A DNA stretch of 64,000 nucleotides from Adiantum capillus-veneris (GCA_014529385.2 CM043950.1:82222843-82286842); one strand, 5' to 3'. Positions 32,395 to 42,813 are shown, numbered from the stretch's first letter. The notes: generated by a model not told the origin, from the sequence alone. Program-made: numbers and translations.

Positions 32395-33215
32395 ATTACT
32401 ATCCCGTTCGGTAGTATAACTTGTCTCGCGTCGGTGCGGTACCATTTAGAGACAAAACCGGGCAGCTTTGAATATTACGCTTATTAAGGTAAGAGACCCT
32501 ACCTACTTAATCACTGACAAAAATGCAAATCCAAAAGTGGCATCACTGATCTTATCAAAACCGCTTTGGTGCAGAGCGCCAAGGCCCCTGTCACGTGTGT
32601 GCTGCAAAAATGACAATATCTGACACTGAAGCTACGACGTCCGTGGGTTGGGGGAGTTAGTTGCTTGGTTGTTGTGGTCAACCTTAGTAGACACACAGCC
32701 AAAAGCGATGGTGACAATACGCATGAGAGGTCTTGAGCTGAAACATATGGGGCGCGCAGATGCAATGCGCTACCAACTGGCCTGCGCTAATTCGCTACAG
32801 AAGTAGAAATTTTTAAAGTATTTTTTGAAATTTGTCACCCGAGAAAAGGCCGTTCACAGGTCTATCTTGTCCCGCGTCGACGCGGTACTTCTTAGAGCAG
32901 AAAACAAAAAGCTTTGAATATTTAGGTTATTAAGGTAAGAGGCTTGCTTAATCCATCAAAACTATTATCAAAACTGCTTTGCTGTAGGCTGTATTTGAAT
33001 ATCAGGATGAGGTAAATAGTGCAAGGCCGCTCGCAGGTCTATCTTGTCACTGAGTAAGAGCATGGATAACGGAGTAAGGCCGTTCGCTATTATCAAAACT
33101 GCTTTGGTGTGGGCTGTATCCGAATATCAGGACGAGGTAAACAGTGCAAGGCCATTCGTAGGTCTATCTTGTCCCGCCTCGGCGCAGTACTGCTTAGAGC
33201 AAAAGGCAGGTATCT
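32395..33215. repeat. About 126-bp repeats with GTCGAC palindromes
   Basis: Two adjacent copies (about 32960-33086 and 33087-33212) share TTATCAAAACTGCTTTG, ATATCAGGAYGAGGTAAA and GGTCTATCTTGTC at a constant offset near 126 bp. Partial older copies lie at about 32395-32500, 32550-32580 and 32850-32950. A perfect 14-bp palindrome CCGCGTCGACGCGG is at 32872-32885, with degenerate versions in the other copies. Confidence 0.75.
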
Positions 33216-33821
33216 TTGATACCTTTGATTTCGCGTGAGATTTATCTTCAAAAAGATTTTTAGTTTTGGCCATTGCTCTTTAATGCAGTACCGCGTTGGA
33301 CAGGGACTGAATTCAGGCACTCAATGACCAAGTGCAAATGTATTTCTAATAGGGACATTGTCCTTTGTGGTACCGCGTCAGCGTGGAAGCATTACAAGCA
33401 AGAAACTAGGAGTTTCAATAGAGTAGTTTTAAGCACACACATTTCAAAAAAAGGATGTTTTCTGCCTTGTCTAGGTGCTAAAGGTCGTCACTAGAAGATA
33501 AAATGCAAAAAAATATCCCGTCCATGGAGCTCACGATACAAACTAGAAGTCAAATGGGACATTGCCCTAGTCAGTGCTGCGCCGGTGCGGAAGGGTTTAG
33601 GGTAAGAAATTTGTGGTCATTAGAGCTTGCAAGTTATAAACTCTGCTCGTCGAGGCATGAACCTTTTAGGCACCTAGATGCGGGATTCCTAAAGACAATG
33701 TCCAAGTGCCATCATGTAATAGCATCGAAGACTTTAGCCTTCATGATAGATATACAAATCATGTTATGGTTAATCTTTTATGAGTATTATCATTTTTTTT
33801 GCTATTCTGTAATTAATTGTT

Positions 33822-34276
33822 GGGAAAATTACCAAAATACCCCTCTAACTACCAAAATATCCTTAAAATTTCAAAAATTCCCCAAAATCCCTTGTATCTA
33901 TTTTGGTCGAATTGTTCAAGATTTTCTAATCATTATTCCTTTTTGGCAATTGAGATTCATTTTTGAGTTCCTACTATGTAATTTGCCACAGTTAACCTCG
34001 CCAAAAAGGCGATTATGTCTAAAACTAATGAGGCGATTCATCTCCAAAGACTACATAACCAACTCAAATTCTAGTTTTAACATCTTGTATTGATAGACAA
34101 ACACTCTTCTTATGAAAAGCTACAAACTTTTTTATCTTTAGGGAAATTTAATCTCGCGGCTAGGGGTATTTTGGGAATTTTGGAAAATTTGAAGGGCATT
34201 TTGGGAATTCATGAAAACATATTGGGGGTGTTTTGGAAATTTCCATAAATTAGAGGGGTATTTTGGTAATTTTCCC
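33822..34276. mobile_element. Foldback/MITE-like element inside the Mutator-like element
   Basis: A perfect 26-bp inverted repeat forms the ends (33822-33847 and 34251-34276; it begins GGGAAAATTACCAAAATACC). Inside both arms the phrase CCAAAATACCCC recurs in degenerate form. The arms face each other over about 400 bp. No protein is encoded. A target duplication is not clear: AT-rich flanks match only roughly. Confidence 0.75.
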
Positions 34277-34279
34277 TTA

Positions 34280-35100
34280 TTTATTTCTATTGCAAAGCAA
34301 AGCACTACCCTTATCCTCCCACATTGGCATGGGATACTAAAGGGCAATGTATGGGTGGATAGTATGAATGAGTTAAACGCTTGCAATAGATATGTACATT
34401 TCCATTTTAAACACAAGTTTATACATAAGTATTTGTTGAATGGAACATATCTTTTGTTGTTTGAATGTAGTCCTTCTTCTAGGGGATGTCCTACAAGACA
34501 TGGAAGGAGTCCATCCACTCCAAAAACTCTTTGTAGTGACCAAGTTAGCTCGGTTTGAGAAACAGAGATGCTAGAAGATAGCAATAGTTGTGACATTGGT
34601 TTCGGCTATAGTTGAAGTTGTTGTCCAGTTTGTACCATTTTAAATGAGACTTGAAATACGTCAAAGTGTCGCAAATGAAGATGATAGCACATTGCACATG
34701 GACAAGGGACAAGACATCCTTGGTACAACAAGAGTTTTTAGCTGCTTTGAATGTCCTGTTGTTCCACTTTGTAAGCTTATACCACATGTCAAAGTACGTG
34801 GTTTGAGGGCAAATGCCGATGGATTAAAGTCTACATTTTCTAGATAAGAAGGATATATCAAAGAGAAGGGTGTGCATTTATTATGTCCTTGACTACATGT
34901 CAAAAGGAGAAAACTTTGGTCACAGGTATGCTATCTAATTTTTGCTTTTGATTATTTCTCTTAATATCAATATTAAAAGTATGTTCAATGTTCATAAAGA
35001 TGCAATTATTGATGGATAGGATCCAATTTGAAAACAAGTTAATTTGGAGTTTGAAGAAGAGGTTGTTGCACATCCTAAGTTTGAAGAAAAGGTTGTTGCA
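34280..35100. other. Unassigned interior of the Mutator-like element
   Basis: AT-rich sequence with short frames on both strands (for example 34644-34847 plus, 34661-34903 minus) and no recognisable domain. A doubled phrase GTTTGAAGAARAGGTTGTTGCACATC occurs at 35049-35104. Confidence 0.35.
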
Positions 35101-35102
35101 CA

Positions 35103-35103
<1 letters not shown>

Positions 35104-35152
<49 letters not shown>
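35104..35152. repeat. CT/GT compound microsatellite
   Basis: (CT)n followed by (GT)n close to the right end of the Mutator-like element. Confidence 0.93.
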
Positions 35153-35225
35153 ACACCTAGATTCACTCGGTTTTTGTGTTCGCTCGATAAAGTTTGCTCG
35201 GTGCTTGGTAAGACTCGTCACAAAT

Positions 35226-35468
35226 AAGGTATTACGCAAGATCTCTTCCTCTCTCTCTTCCCTTTGCTCTAGCTCTCCTTGGTCCATTTTGTGTATGTCT
35301 TGTTGTGAGGTTGCTTGTGTGTGTTTTGTGGCACATCTTCTTGGTTGTGACAAATTCTTTTTTGCGTCCTAGTTGGCATACTATAACTAGGTGGTGCCCC
35401 TATCTTGTTTGGGTTTGGCTATGGGATTGTTGTTGAGTTGTGCTTGTGGTTGCCCCAGCCCCAATTGA
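35226..35468 (+). repeat. 3' LTR of element A, second part
   Basis: It continues the LTR after the Mutator-like insertion. It aligns with 19177-19411 (landmarks GGTATTACGCAAGATCTCTT, GGCACATCTTCTTGG, AGGTGGTGCCCCTATC). 35469-35532 has no counterpart in the 5' LTR and may be the true LTR end or filler. Confidence 0.82.
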
Positions 35469-35532
35469 GCAGCATGGGAGCCTTGAGCGGTGTTTAGAGG
35501 TCACCTCTCTTGTTGCCCACCCCGAATCGCCT

Positions 35533-35965
35533 CAGTACAATACAATCTTTGTGTTCCTTGTGATGTAGCTGATGCAATGAAGATGGAAAGATTAATTCAT
35601 CACGAGCATAAAATAGACTTTGGAAAAAGCATTAATTATTCCTGACCTCAATCACAAGGCCTCAAACACCTTCAAAGGTGAAGAGAGCTAGCGGGGAATG
35701 AAGGTAGGGAAGAGGAAGAAAAAATATTCATAGGAGAAAGAAATAGTTAGTCACTTATCATCATTCTTCTTGCTATCATACATAATAGCACAGTAATGAA
35801 GATGGAGAAGATGGCAAGGTTAAGCATTGAAGCATGGCTCTTGGTTGAATTTTCATTGCATAGCCAAGAGTGTTGGTGTAGGTTCTCAACTTCTCTACTA
35901 GCTTGGAGAAGGGGACGGATTTCTTGCACTTTGCACTTCACACTAAGAGATACCCCTCCCCAGGG
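35533..35965 (-). repeat. B-family LTR, part displaced by element A
   Basis: It aligns with 23875-24290 of the solo B LTR (ACAATCTTTGTGTTCCTTGTGA, GAGAGAGCTAGCRGGGAATGA, TTAAGCATTGAAGCATGGCTC). It is the continuation of 16549-16822. Similarity stops near 35965, so this LTR is truncated. Confidence 0.8.
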
Positions 35966-36199
35966 GTCTATGCACAAAATATACAATTTACACCTTCACA
36001 AAATTTTCAATATACATCAGAGTTATGAACGAGTTTGCATAAGGGAGGAGTTCTTAGCGCCCGACCAAGTATGGAGTTTACGCCATGAGCCGGACTACAT
36101 CTAGAGGCACCTAACTGCTACCCCTCAATGGGTGTTATAAATGAAAGCGTACTCAAGAAAACTATAACATTGTGTGGGATGAATATATGTGTACACCAA

Positions 36200-36258
<59 letters not shown>

Positions 36259-36626
36259 AGTGGAGGATGAAATAGAGTTCACAGAGACATGAGAGAAGAA
36301 TGACAACAGAGAATCTTTATATGCCCCATCTAGATGAAACAGGAAACCATATATCAATGCAATGACAAAATTTGGGTATACCATAACATCAAAAAGTTTA
36401 TGACAAAACAACTAGTAGAGTACGAACCCTGTGTAGGGATCGACCATTCCACCCATCCACTTTCACTCCACTACTAACATAGAGAATTTTACTTCATCGG
36501 GAGCAAGCCAGAACACCTCCAACATACCTGATCCATGCATAAGCTAAGGCCTCTTCTCCTCCCTCCATGAACCCGAGATCTAAAAGGATCCCAAGTACCA
36601 GTAGGTGGTAGGGTATCAACACCAAT
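35966..36626. other. Unassigned spacer with GT/GA microsatellite
   Basis: No gene is seen. A compound (GT)n(GA)n run lies at 36202-36256. The last part (about 36560-36626) adjoins a B-type LTR end and would be that element's internal start, but the expected primer-binding site is replaced by TTGGTGTTGATACCC on the minus strand. Confidence 0.4.
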
Positions 36627-36698
36627 TGTAATGGAAATGGCCTATGAACTTTGAGAGTAGTGGAATTAGGAAAATGAGAGAAAGCATAATTTTTATGA
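36627..36698 (-). repeat. B-family LTR fragment, left of the CACTA insertion
   Basis: It begins TGTAATGGAAATGGCCTAT like the other B LTR ends and continues at 54446 on the far side of the CACTA element (GAGCATAGAGGGTGAACTTAATTG...), up to about 54618. Confidence 0.8.
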
Positions 36699-36764
36699 CA
36701 CTACAAGAGGTCGTGTGCTCTTGTGAACTTTTAGTGACGGAAATACACTGGGTTTTAAGAACCC

Positions 36765-36930
36765 CCGACGTCGCTATGAGCGTCAATACTGGGACGTCGC
36801 TATGCCAGTCGCTATAAGCATCGCTATAAACGTCGCTATATAGCGACACCTATAGCGACGCTACAGTGCCATCAATAGCGACGCTGCAAAACCTAATATA
36901 GCGACGGTCACAACGACGCCCGAAATGAAA
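36765..36930. repeat. Subterminal repeats of the outer CACTA, left end
   Basis: More than a dozen short direct and inverted versions of TCGCTATAGCGACG. In CACTA elements such motifs are where the TNPA-type protein binds. The right-end counterpart is at about 54295-54420. Confidence 0.8.
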
Positions 36931-36937
36931 TTTTTTT

Positions 36938-37119
36938 GGTGGCAGGGCATTGAATGACCTGCCACCCATTTTCAATGCCCTGCCACCCATCAACCATATT
37001 GAATGTTTCATTTGTCTATTTACCTTTGAAAAAAAGTGCAAAGGTTCAATGTCCTGCCATCCATCAACCATATTGAATGTTTCATTTGTCTATTTACCTT
37101 TGAAAAAAAGTGCAAAGGT
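36938..37119. repeat. Hairpin and 74-bp tandem duplication
   Basis: A perfect 16-bp inverted repeat (GGTGGCAGGGCATTGA at 36938-36953, inverted at 36972-36987) is followed by two copies of a 74-bp unit (36973-37046 and 37047-37119) that starts CAATGYCCTGCCAYCC. The inner CACTA has a related hairpin near 48980-49010. Confidence 0.8.
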
Positions 37120-37518
37120 AAATATAGACCCAAAATAGTCACCCACAAGACAATATAATCATTAACTCCATCATCTATAGTACGTATTGTTTGCAAAATA
37201 AAGATACAAAAATGACAAGCATGAATGGATGAAAGTAAATCAATGACAATTGTACACATAGGCAAAATCACTTGATTTTGTTAATCTTTGCAAATGTAAT
37301 AGTTACAAACCATTGTCATTATTTAAAAAATATACATGGTTTTCAAAAAGACGTATAAAAGTCGTCTCATGATACATAAGCTATGACAAAAAGAAATTAA
37401 TGCTATCTAGCTATGGCTAAACTGACGTCAAAGCGGCGTATCTATTTGTAAGTATAAACATATAGCGACGTTTATAAAACAATACAATAAATAGAAAAGA
37501 AAAAACCCTAATACTAAC

Positions 37519-38685
37519 CATGCCACCGCGAGAACTCAGGATGTCTATAAGGGTGTTTATGCCCTTCCTGCCTGCGTACTCACGCTCGTACGGTGTGGGA
37601 TCACGTCCTGTAAACGACCACTATCAAAACATACAAAGAATCCATTATGTTAGAACTTCAAATCCCATAAACCCTAAACTATCAAACATAGATGCGAAAA
37701 CACTTACAAAATTGGCCTCAAATGATGTCCACCTGCTGCTCCCCAAGTGGTGCGAGCTCCCTACCTCTACTCGCGCTCTGGATGCCTCCTTTTGTTGCTT
37801 CCCCTTGTCGGGATTCTCGCGTGCTTCTTTCTTCGGATGCTGCCAATCTTATTTGGCCAACCAATCTGGTCTGCTCCACCCATGCTTGATTGCTTTTTGC
37901 ACTTCGGAACGCTTATGCTTGCAATATTCGCGCATTCGAACCTTCATCACGTCTTCATTGAAGCGGTCATCCCGTGTTGGAACGAGAAACTTGTCATGAA
38001 GCATGCTGATGACTCTGTCTTTTAATTCATTCAGTACTTCACTCCAGGTGTTTAGTGTGTAGTGTCTAAACACCTGAGAGCAAATACCGCGTATGCGCAA
38101 AATCACCTTCTTGCCTTCATCATCCAAGATGATGCTGCCGCTAAAGTCGACGGAGTAAGGCAATCCCTCTCGCTGTCGTTGACGCGTGAACCTGGGTGTC
38201 TCGACAGGGGTCTCTAGCGGCATGTCAAAAACGGGGGTATGAATGCCAGGTGTCTCCACTAGAGTCTAATCCCCCAAGCGAGGAGTGTCCACTGTAGTGA
38301 CTCCTGGAGGAGTAGCTAGTGGTGTGTAGCTGCGGGGAATGACAGTCAACCACGCAAAACCTGGTGTCGATGGCGATGTTGTGGCTGGTGTCGGGACGGG
38401 CAAAGAAGGGGAGGGTAAAGAGTCTCATCGAACACGAGGCGGTGTCGAAGCATCGGTGGCGGCACCCCCACAAAAACCGCCATCGCCACCACTAGAGCGC
38501 CGGTGCCTAAACGAGTGTGAAGATCGTCACGTTGACACCGAAGATTCGGAGCGTGCTGAGGACTCCGAAACAGAGGGAGATACAGATGGAGTAGGAATGC
38601 ACGATGGTGCGTCTAAGCGATGACGCTCCACGTACCATTGTCTCTACTGGGGTGACAAAGAAGAAAAAAACTCCTCATCATCCAT
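37519..38685 (-). pseudogene. TNPA-like gene (Transposase_24 type) of the outer CACTA
   Basis: Read on the minus strand from ATG at 38685-38683. A Ser/Thr/Pro-rich first part includes repeated ETP phrases (PLETPVETPRFT). The conserved domain follows: YSVDFSGSIILDDEGKKVI, RHYTLNTWSEV, then FNEDVMKVRMREYCKHKRSE and WLAK, open from 38259 to 37849. This is the plant En/Spm Transposase_24 (TNPA-like) pattern, thought to bind subterminal repeats. The region around 38300-38650 has stops, including a TAG 14 codons in that the inner copy shares. A splice donor after GGCAT lies near 37519. The last exon is partly deleted. Confidence 0.7.
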
Positions 38686-38750
38686 ACCTGTATTAAACAC
38701 ACGAACATTTAAACTTAATATTGAATGAATGGAGTAGAAAAAATGGACAA

Positions 38751-38752
38751 GT

Positions 38753-38797
<45 letters not shown>

Positions 38798-38971
38798 GAG
38801 GTGCTCTTCGTATCTGCTTATGAAAACATACCTAGAGCATATGTACCTGGAGTAGATAGATAGATAGATAGATAGAGAGAAAGAGAGAGATAGATAGAGA
38901 GAGAGAGAGGAGGAGGTGCTCGTCGTCTCTGCTTATGAAAACATACCTAGAGCATATGTACCTGGAGTGGA
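38751..38971. repeat. Duplicated unit with GATA/GA microsatellites
   Basis: Two copies of roughly 105-115 bp (38751-38854 and 38855-38971). Each has a GATA run, a GA run, GAGGAGGTGCTC, and then CTGCTTATGAAAACATACC and AGAGCATATGTACCTGGAGT. Confidence 0.85.
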
Positions 38972-39150
38972 TGCAAAGACCATTAAATACAATGATACAA
39001 TGAAGCATATAAATACAATGACGCAATGACGCAAATACTTAGAGAGCCAGAGTTTTTACAAAACAGAGAAAAATTGTTCAAAACGGAGAATCGTACAAGA
39101 ACTTGAAGGTGCTTGTAGCTTTGGAATGTTCAAAGGCTAGCAGCAACAGA

Positions 39151-39276
39151 AAACGTTCTTCTTCTATTCAAGTTGAGTGATGGAAGAGACAAGTGCATAA
39201 CTCTGAATTTACAAAACGTTCTTCTTCTATTCAAGCTGAGTGATGGAAGAGACAAGTGCATAACTCTGAATTTACA
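39151..39276. repeat. 63-bp tandem duplication
   Basis: Two copies, 39151-39213 and 39214-39276, starting AAACGTTCTTCTTCTATTCA and differing at one position (AAGTTGAG/AAGCTGAG). Confidence 0.85.
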
Positions 39277-39320
39277 AAACGGAGCAAAATTGTTCAAATA
39301 CAATATTTATGGCTTTATAA

Positions 39321-40569
39321 CACTAGGTTGGTAATGGGACACTTTTATGTCCTATTAAGTGACCATTTTCCTTGAATTATGTCAAGAGTTTCAAAATGGA
39401 TTTTGAGGTGCTATCTATATAGAAATTTGTCTCATGAGTTGAAAAAAACTCGACATTTTTTTGGAATATCAATTCCATATTTAACCTTGTCCTTGCACAA
39501 CATTTCACAACCTAAACTGTGTGAAAAAACGGGTCCTGTTTTTGGCTTTTTTAAACTTTTTGCAACATGTCCTGATGCTTCTAGGGAGAAATAAATATTA
39601 AAGTTGTAAGTTATGACCAAATTACAAAAATTGTCAAGTCCTGTTTTTTAGCCAATTTTAGCTCTTCTATCATTTTTTTGGTGGATTTCATGATATCCAA
39701 ATGCATTTTTTATTTTCTATGTCGCATATTGTAACATAAAGCTAATATTCCTTGAGTTTTGGGGCACCTAATACCCTATTTTGCATAGTACACAACGATG
39801 GTTGATTTTTCAATTATAGAATAAAACGAAACATAGTATATCAAGTATAGCTTTTTCAATATTGTTAGTTTCTTGTGACAACTACATGCATTTTGTAGGT
39901 AGTAACCATATCTAGTCATAAGGATCAAATTTGGCTAGATATTGAATAGTTTATATGGGATTTTACCACTCATAATGTTGAACCCAGTTTTTTCATGTTT
40001 GTTGTATTTAGCACTTCATCTTTGGCCCCAAGATTCCCCTTGGTAAGAGATGTATTATTCTTTTGACATGCTCCATATCTCCTTATGAACATAAAGGACA
40101 ATAGGGATCTAAGAAAACATGCATATATTATTTGTATTGAGCGTGGCTATAGAAACTTTGATGATAGGTTTACAGAATAGTAAAAATTCAACTTTTTTTT
40201 ACCTATTTATTTTGGCAAAACAAAAAATAGTGAGTGAGAAGCAATCATATGTTCTGATCACCAACCCATTGAAGTTAACTAGGAAATTTATTTCAAGTCC
40301 TACAAAAATCCCTAATCTTAGTTTTATGCAACAAAACATAAGAAATGATTGTTTTGATGAAAATGCACTGGTCCATCAACTTTGGTGGCTTGGTGTGACC
40401 AAAAGATGAGAATTTTTACAAGTTTCTTAATTTTTCCATGTGCAGTAGGCCTTGAACTATAACCTCGTGAAAGGAGTTTACAAAATGAGTGGATCTACTA
40501 TGGTTTTGGAGGTTTTTTTCAAAACCCTGAAAGGACACTTCTATGTCTTGTTAGGTTACCAACCTAGTG
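39321..40569. mobile_element. TTAA-flanked transposon, copy 2 (1.25 kb)
   Basis: It has the same inverted ends CACTAGGTTGGTAA as 21533-22871 and is collinear with it, lacking some internal stretches. The right flank is TTAA (40570-40573); the left flank reads TATAA. The inner CACTA has the uninterrupted site (TCTCTTAAAGCC at about 47058), with a single TTAA. That is a natural empty site and proves insertion rather than ancestral presence. The two extra left bases are a later change or an imprecise event. Confidence 0.87.
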
Positions 40570-41231
40570 TTAAGAGATCTCTCTCTCATCCTGGCATAGC
40601 TCAACATAACTTCCTATATCTATATAGATCTCTCCGTTTAAACAAGTGTCCTCTGTTTCATTTTGTAGATCCTGTGCATGCACCCCATAGAGAGTAGCAG
40701 CTTGATGTTCGTCTGGCACCACCTCCACGGCTTCTGACTGAGCATCTTCTTCGATCTCCTCCATTGATGCCACTGTGATTGGCACATGGTAGCCTTCATA
40801 CGTTTGTGCACTACGAGGGGCTACCTCTATGACGTACCACTAGTTTGATGCAGACTTTGTAGAATGAAATATCACCTGCCAGAGCCACATAACTTACATG
40901 AGAGCTTCCAAGCACATAAATTCTAAACTGGGATGTTAACTATTTACATACTTACTTGTTCACAATGCTCGTGTAGTACAAAAGTGTCTCTTATGTTAGT
41001 CCATTTCTTAGTTGAATCCACCTCAAGAAAACCAGACTCTCCTCTATGCACAGTAGTGTTGCGACCCTCCATGATTATCTTGAACCATTGCACGTCGAAC
41101 AAGTCGACAAAAAATCCTCTATAATTGATCCTCAAAATCTCTTGTAGCGTGCCGAAGTAAGTGACTTCCACCACCACAGGATCTGCATCAGAGGACCCTC
41201 GTCGACTAGACTGTTCAAATTTTGCCATGAT
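40570..41231 (-). pseudogene. DUF4216 end of the outer CACTA transposase
   Basis: The minus-strand frame 41231-40944 gives TYFGTLQEILRINYRGFFVDLFDVQWFKI, a DUF4216 domain. A likely intron follows (to about 40865), then a last exon reading up to DEREIS and a stop at 40570. It aligns throughout with 46395-47063 of the inner element. The start of this exon was separated from the rest of the gene by the inner CACTA: GATTGTGGAATC lies at 49290-49301 and its continuation ATCATGGCAAAA at 41231-41220. Confidence 0.8.
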
Positions 41232-41439
41232 CACTACAAGAGGCTATTCATATTAGCGACGCTCACACAGCGACGCTCAAAAAAAAATTCCCGGCGTCGC
41301 TATGAGCGTCGCAACTTTCTTTGTAAATTTGCGACGCTCATAGCGACGCCGGCTGGGCTAAAAAAATAACCGAGCGCGCCCAAAAACTCAGATCTCAGAT
41401 CTGAGTTTTTCGGCGCCCTCAAGCAAGGAGCAAGTAACG

Positions 41440-41441
41440 CT

Positions 41442-41497
<56 letters not shown>

Positions 41498-41502
41498 CTT
41501 CT

Positions 41503-41542
<40 letters not shown>

Positions 41543-41660
41543 AGAGGAAGGAGAGCCAGGTATGCTCCTTCCCTCTCCTCATTCTCATGTTCCCTTCCCC
41601 TCTTTCTCTCTCCCTCTCTCTCTCTCTCACACACACACATACACACACACACATAGTGTT

Positions 41661-41704
<44 letters not shown>

Positions 41705-41940
41705 AACAAAAACAAAAACGCACACACACATACATAAACAAAGAATGCACACACACATTGAGAGAGGAAAAGAGAGAGAGAGCATGCATAAACAAAAAAT
41801 GCACGCATTGAGAGAGGAAAAGAGAGAGAGAACATGCATAAATAAAAAACGCACACATTGAGAGAGGAAAAGAGAGAGAAAACATGCATACGATCCAAAA
41901 AAACGCACACACATTGAGAGAGAAAGAGAGAGAAACTAAT
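41440..41940. repeat. Microsatellite and minisatellite leader of the inner CACTA
   Basis: (CT)n at 41453-41492, (CA)n at 41504-41538, (GA)n at 41664-41700, then three to four copies of a roughly 60-bp unit (GCATGCATAAACAAAAAA...CATTGAGAGAGGAAAAG; 41740-41930). The outer element has the same leader inverted (53340-54190), with an 81-bp version of the unit. Confidence 0.88.
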
Positions 41941-42288
41941 TTAACGTCGTAGGAAACTAATTAAAATTAAAAGACCTAAAGATCTAGTCGACGAGGAGTT
42001 GAACTCAAGACCTATTATTCAGGAGGGAAATGGCATAATCAATCTATCATACTTGGCATGGGTGATAGAAAGGTTATACCATTTATCTCTTTTTATTGGC
42101 ACACACATCCACACACGCGCACACACACAAGAAGAAGAGAGTTATAACGTCGTAGGAAACTATTTTAAAAGACGTTAAAGATTAGGTTATATGTAGACTT
42201 ACATTAAATTAGATTTAGGTTTATTTTTAACTAGATTTACGTTTATTTACGCTAGATTTAGATTTACGTTATATTAGATTAGATTTAG

Positions 42289-42660
42289 GTCTCCATAGAC
42301 TGCGATGCCTGCATGAAGCGGGTGAACAAAGCCCTCAATGGAATATATGGTATTGCTGCCTTCACTCATGGTGGGCTCCGTCGATCCAAAAGTACTGGTG
42401 AAATGTCTTCAGAAGATAGGGAAGAAGGTGGATCTTTAGGGCGGCAAGAGTCACTACATCCCCGACACAATGACCATCTAGACAACCTCTAGTCATTCAA
42501 CAGCAACTTCAAAGCTAGTAACAAGAGCAAGAATGGTCTAAAGGGCCAATTGCTGTCGTCAGATGTGGATGGAGATGAGGCAGCGTCACCGCCGGAAGTT
42601 AACTCTCACATCTTTAGTAATGAGAATGCCAACTCTTGCCGAGTTATGGGAAAAATTATG
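42289..42660 (+). pseudogene. HMA-domain (HIPP-like) host-gene fragment captured in the inner CACTA
   Basis: 42289-42355 reads VSIDCDACMKRVNKALNGIYGI, the first strand, the metal-binding CxxC and first helix of a heavy-metal-associated domain. After a short gap and a frame change, 42371-42439 reads VGSVDPKVLVKCLQKIGKKV, the last strand and second helix, then a stop. A third frame (42493-42657) has SFNSNFKASNKSKNGLKGQ, then an acidic DVDGDEAA stretch ending at a stop. This resembles the polar linker of heavy-metal isoprenylated plant proteins, which chelate or deliver metals. The outer CACTA lacks it. A roughly 45-bp CACTA leader sequence occurs on both sides (42248-42290 and 42729-42775). Confidence 0.7.
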
Positions 42661-42782
42661 TGTTAAATCAGTTTTAAGGTTCTTATAACCCCTGTTAGTT
42701 TAGTTCTTTGTTTTTGATATAACATAATTTACGTTAGATTTAGATTTATGTTATATTAGATTAGACTTAGGTTTATTTAGGT

Positions 42783-42813
<31 letters not shown>

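Larger units (their letters stand above)
30308..35216. mobile_element. Mutator-like element with 9-bp target duplication
   Basis: The 9-bp direct repeat GTCACAAAT flanks it (30299-30307 and 35217-35225), and the LTR of element A continues on both sides; the intact 5' LTR has GTCACAAGT once at the same place. A 9-bp duplication is typical of Mutator-like transposons. The ends form a degenerate inverted repeat: GAG...CCA..CA.CGAGCAAA...CGAGC occurs at the left end and, inverted, at the right end. No MULE transposase was recognised, so it appears non-autonomous. Its interior holds possible gene fragments, a 126-bp repeat, a foldback element and a microsatellite. Confidence 0.83.
16823..35532 (+). 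mobile_element. Large Ty3/gypsy element with two RNase H domains (element A, Tat-like)
   Basis: LTRs start TGATAG at 16823 and 28272. They match over about 2.3 kb once a roughly 310-bp indel and the Mutator-like insertion are set aside. Between them lie gag, protease, RT, RNase H, a second (archaeal-type) RNase H and integrase on the plus strand, the layout of the plant Tat group of gypsy elements. It landed in a B-family LTR, whose halves are at 16549-16822 and 35533-35965. Its 3' boundary and target duplication could not be fixed: LTR similarity ends at 19411/35468, and the last about 60 bp to the B sequence are unmatched. Three further insertions and many stops show it is long dead. Confidence 0.85.

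Noticed and set aside
33503-34093. 196-codon plus-strand reading frame
   Set aside because: It runs through an arm of the foldback element and has no domain; the composition is that of AT-rich non-coding DNA.
41388-41914. Frames of 163-174 codons with C-V-C-V and R-E-R-E composition
   Set aside because: The same cause as in the outer element: microsatellites in the inner CACTA leader.
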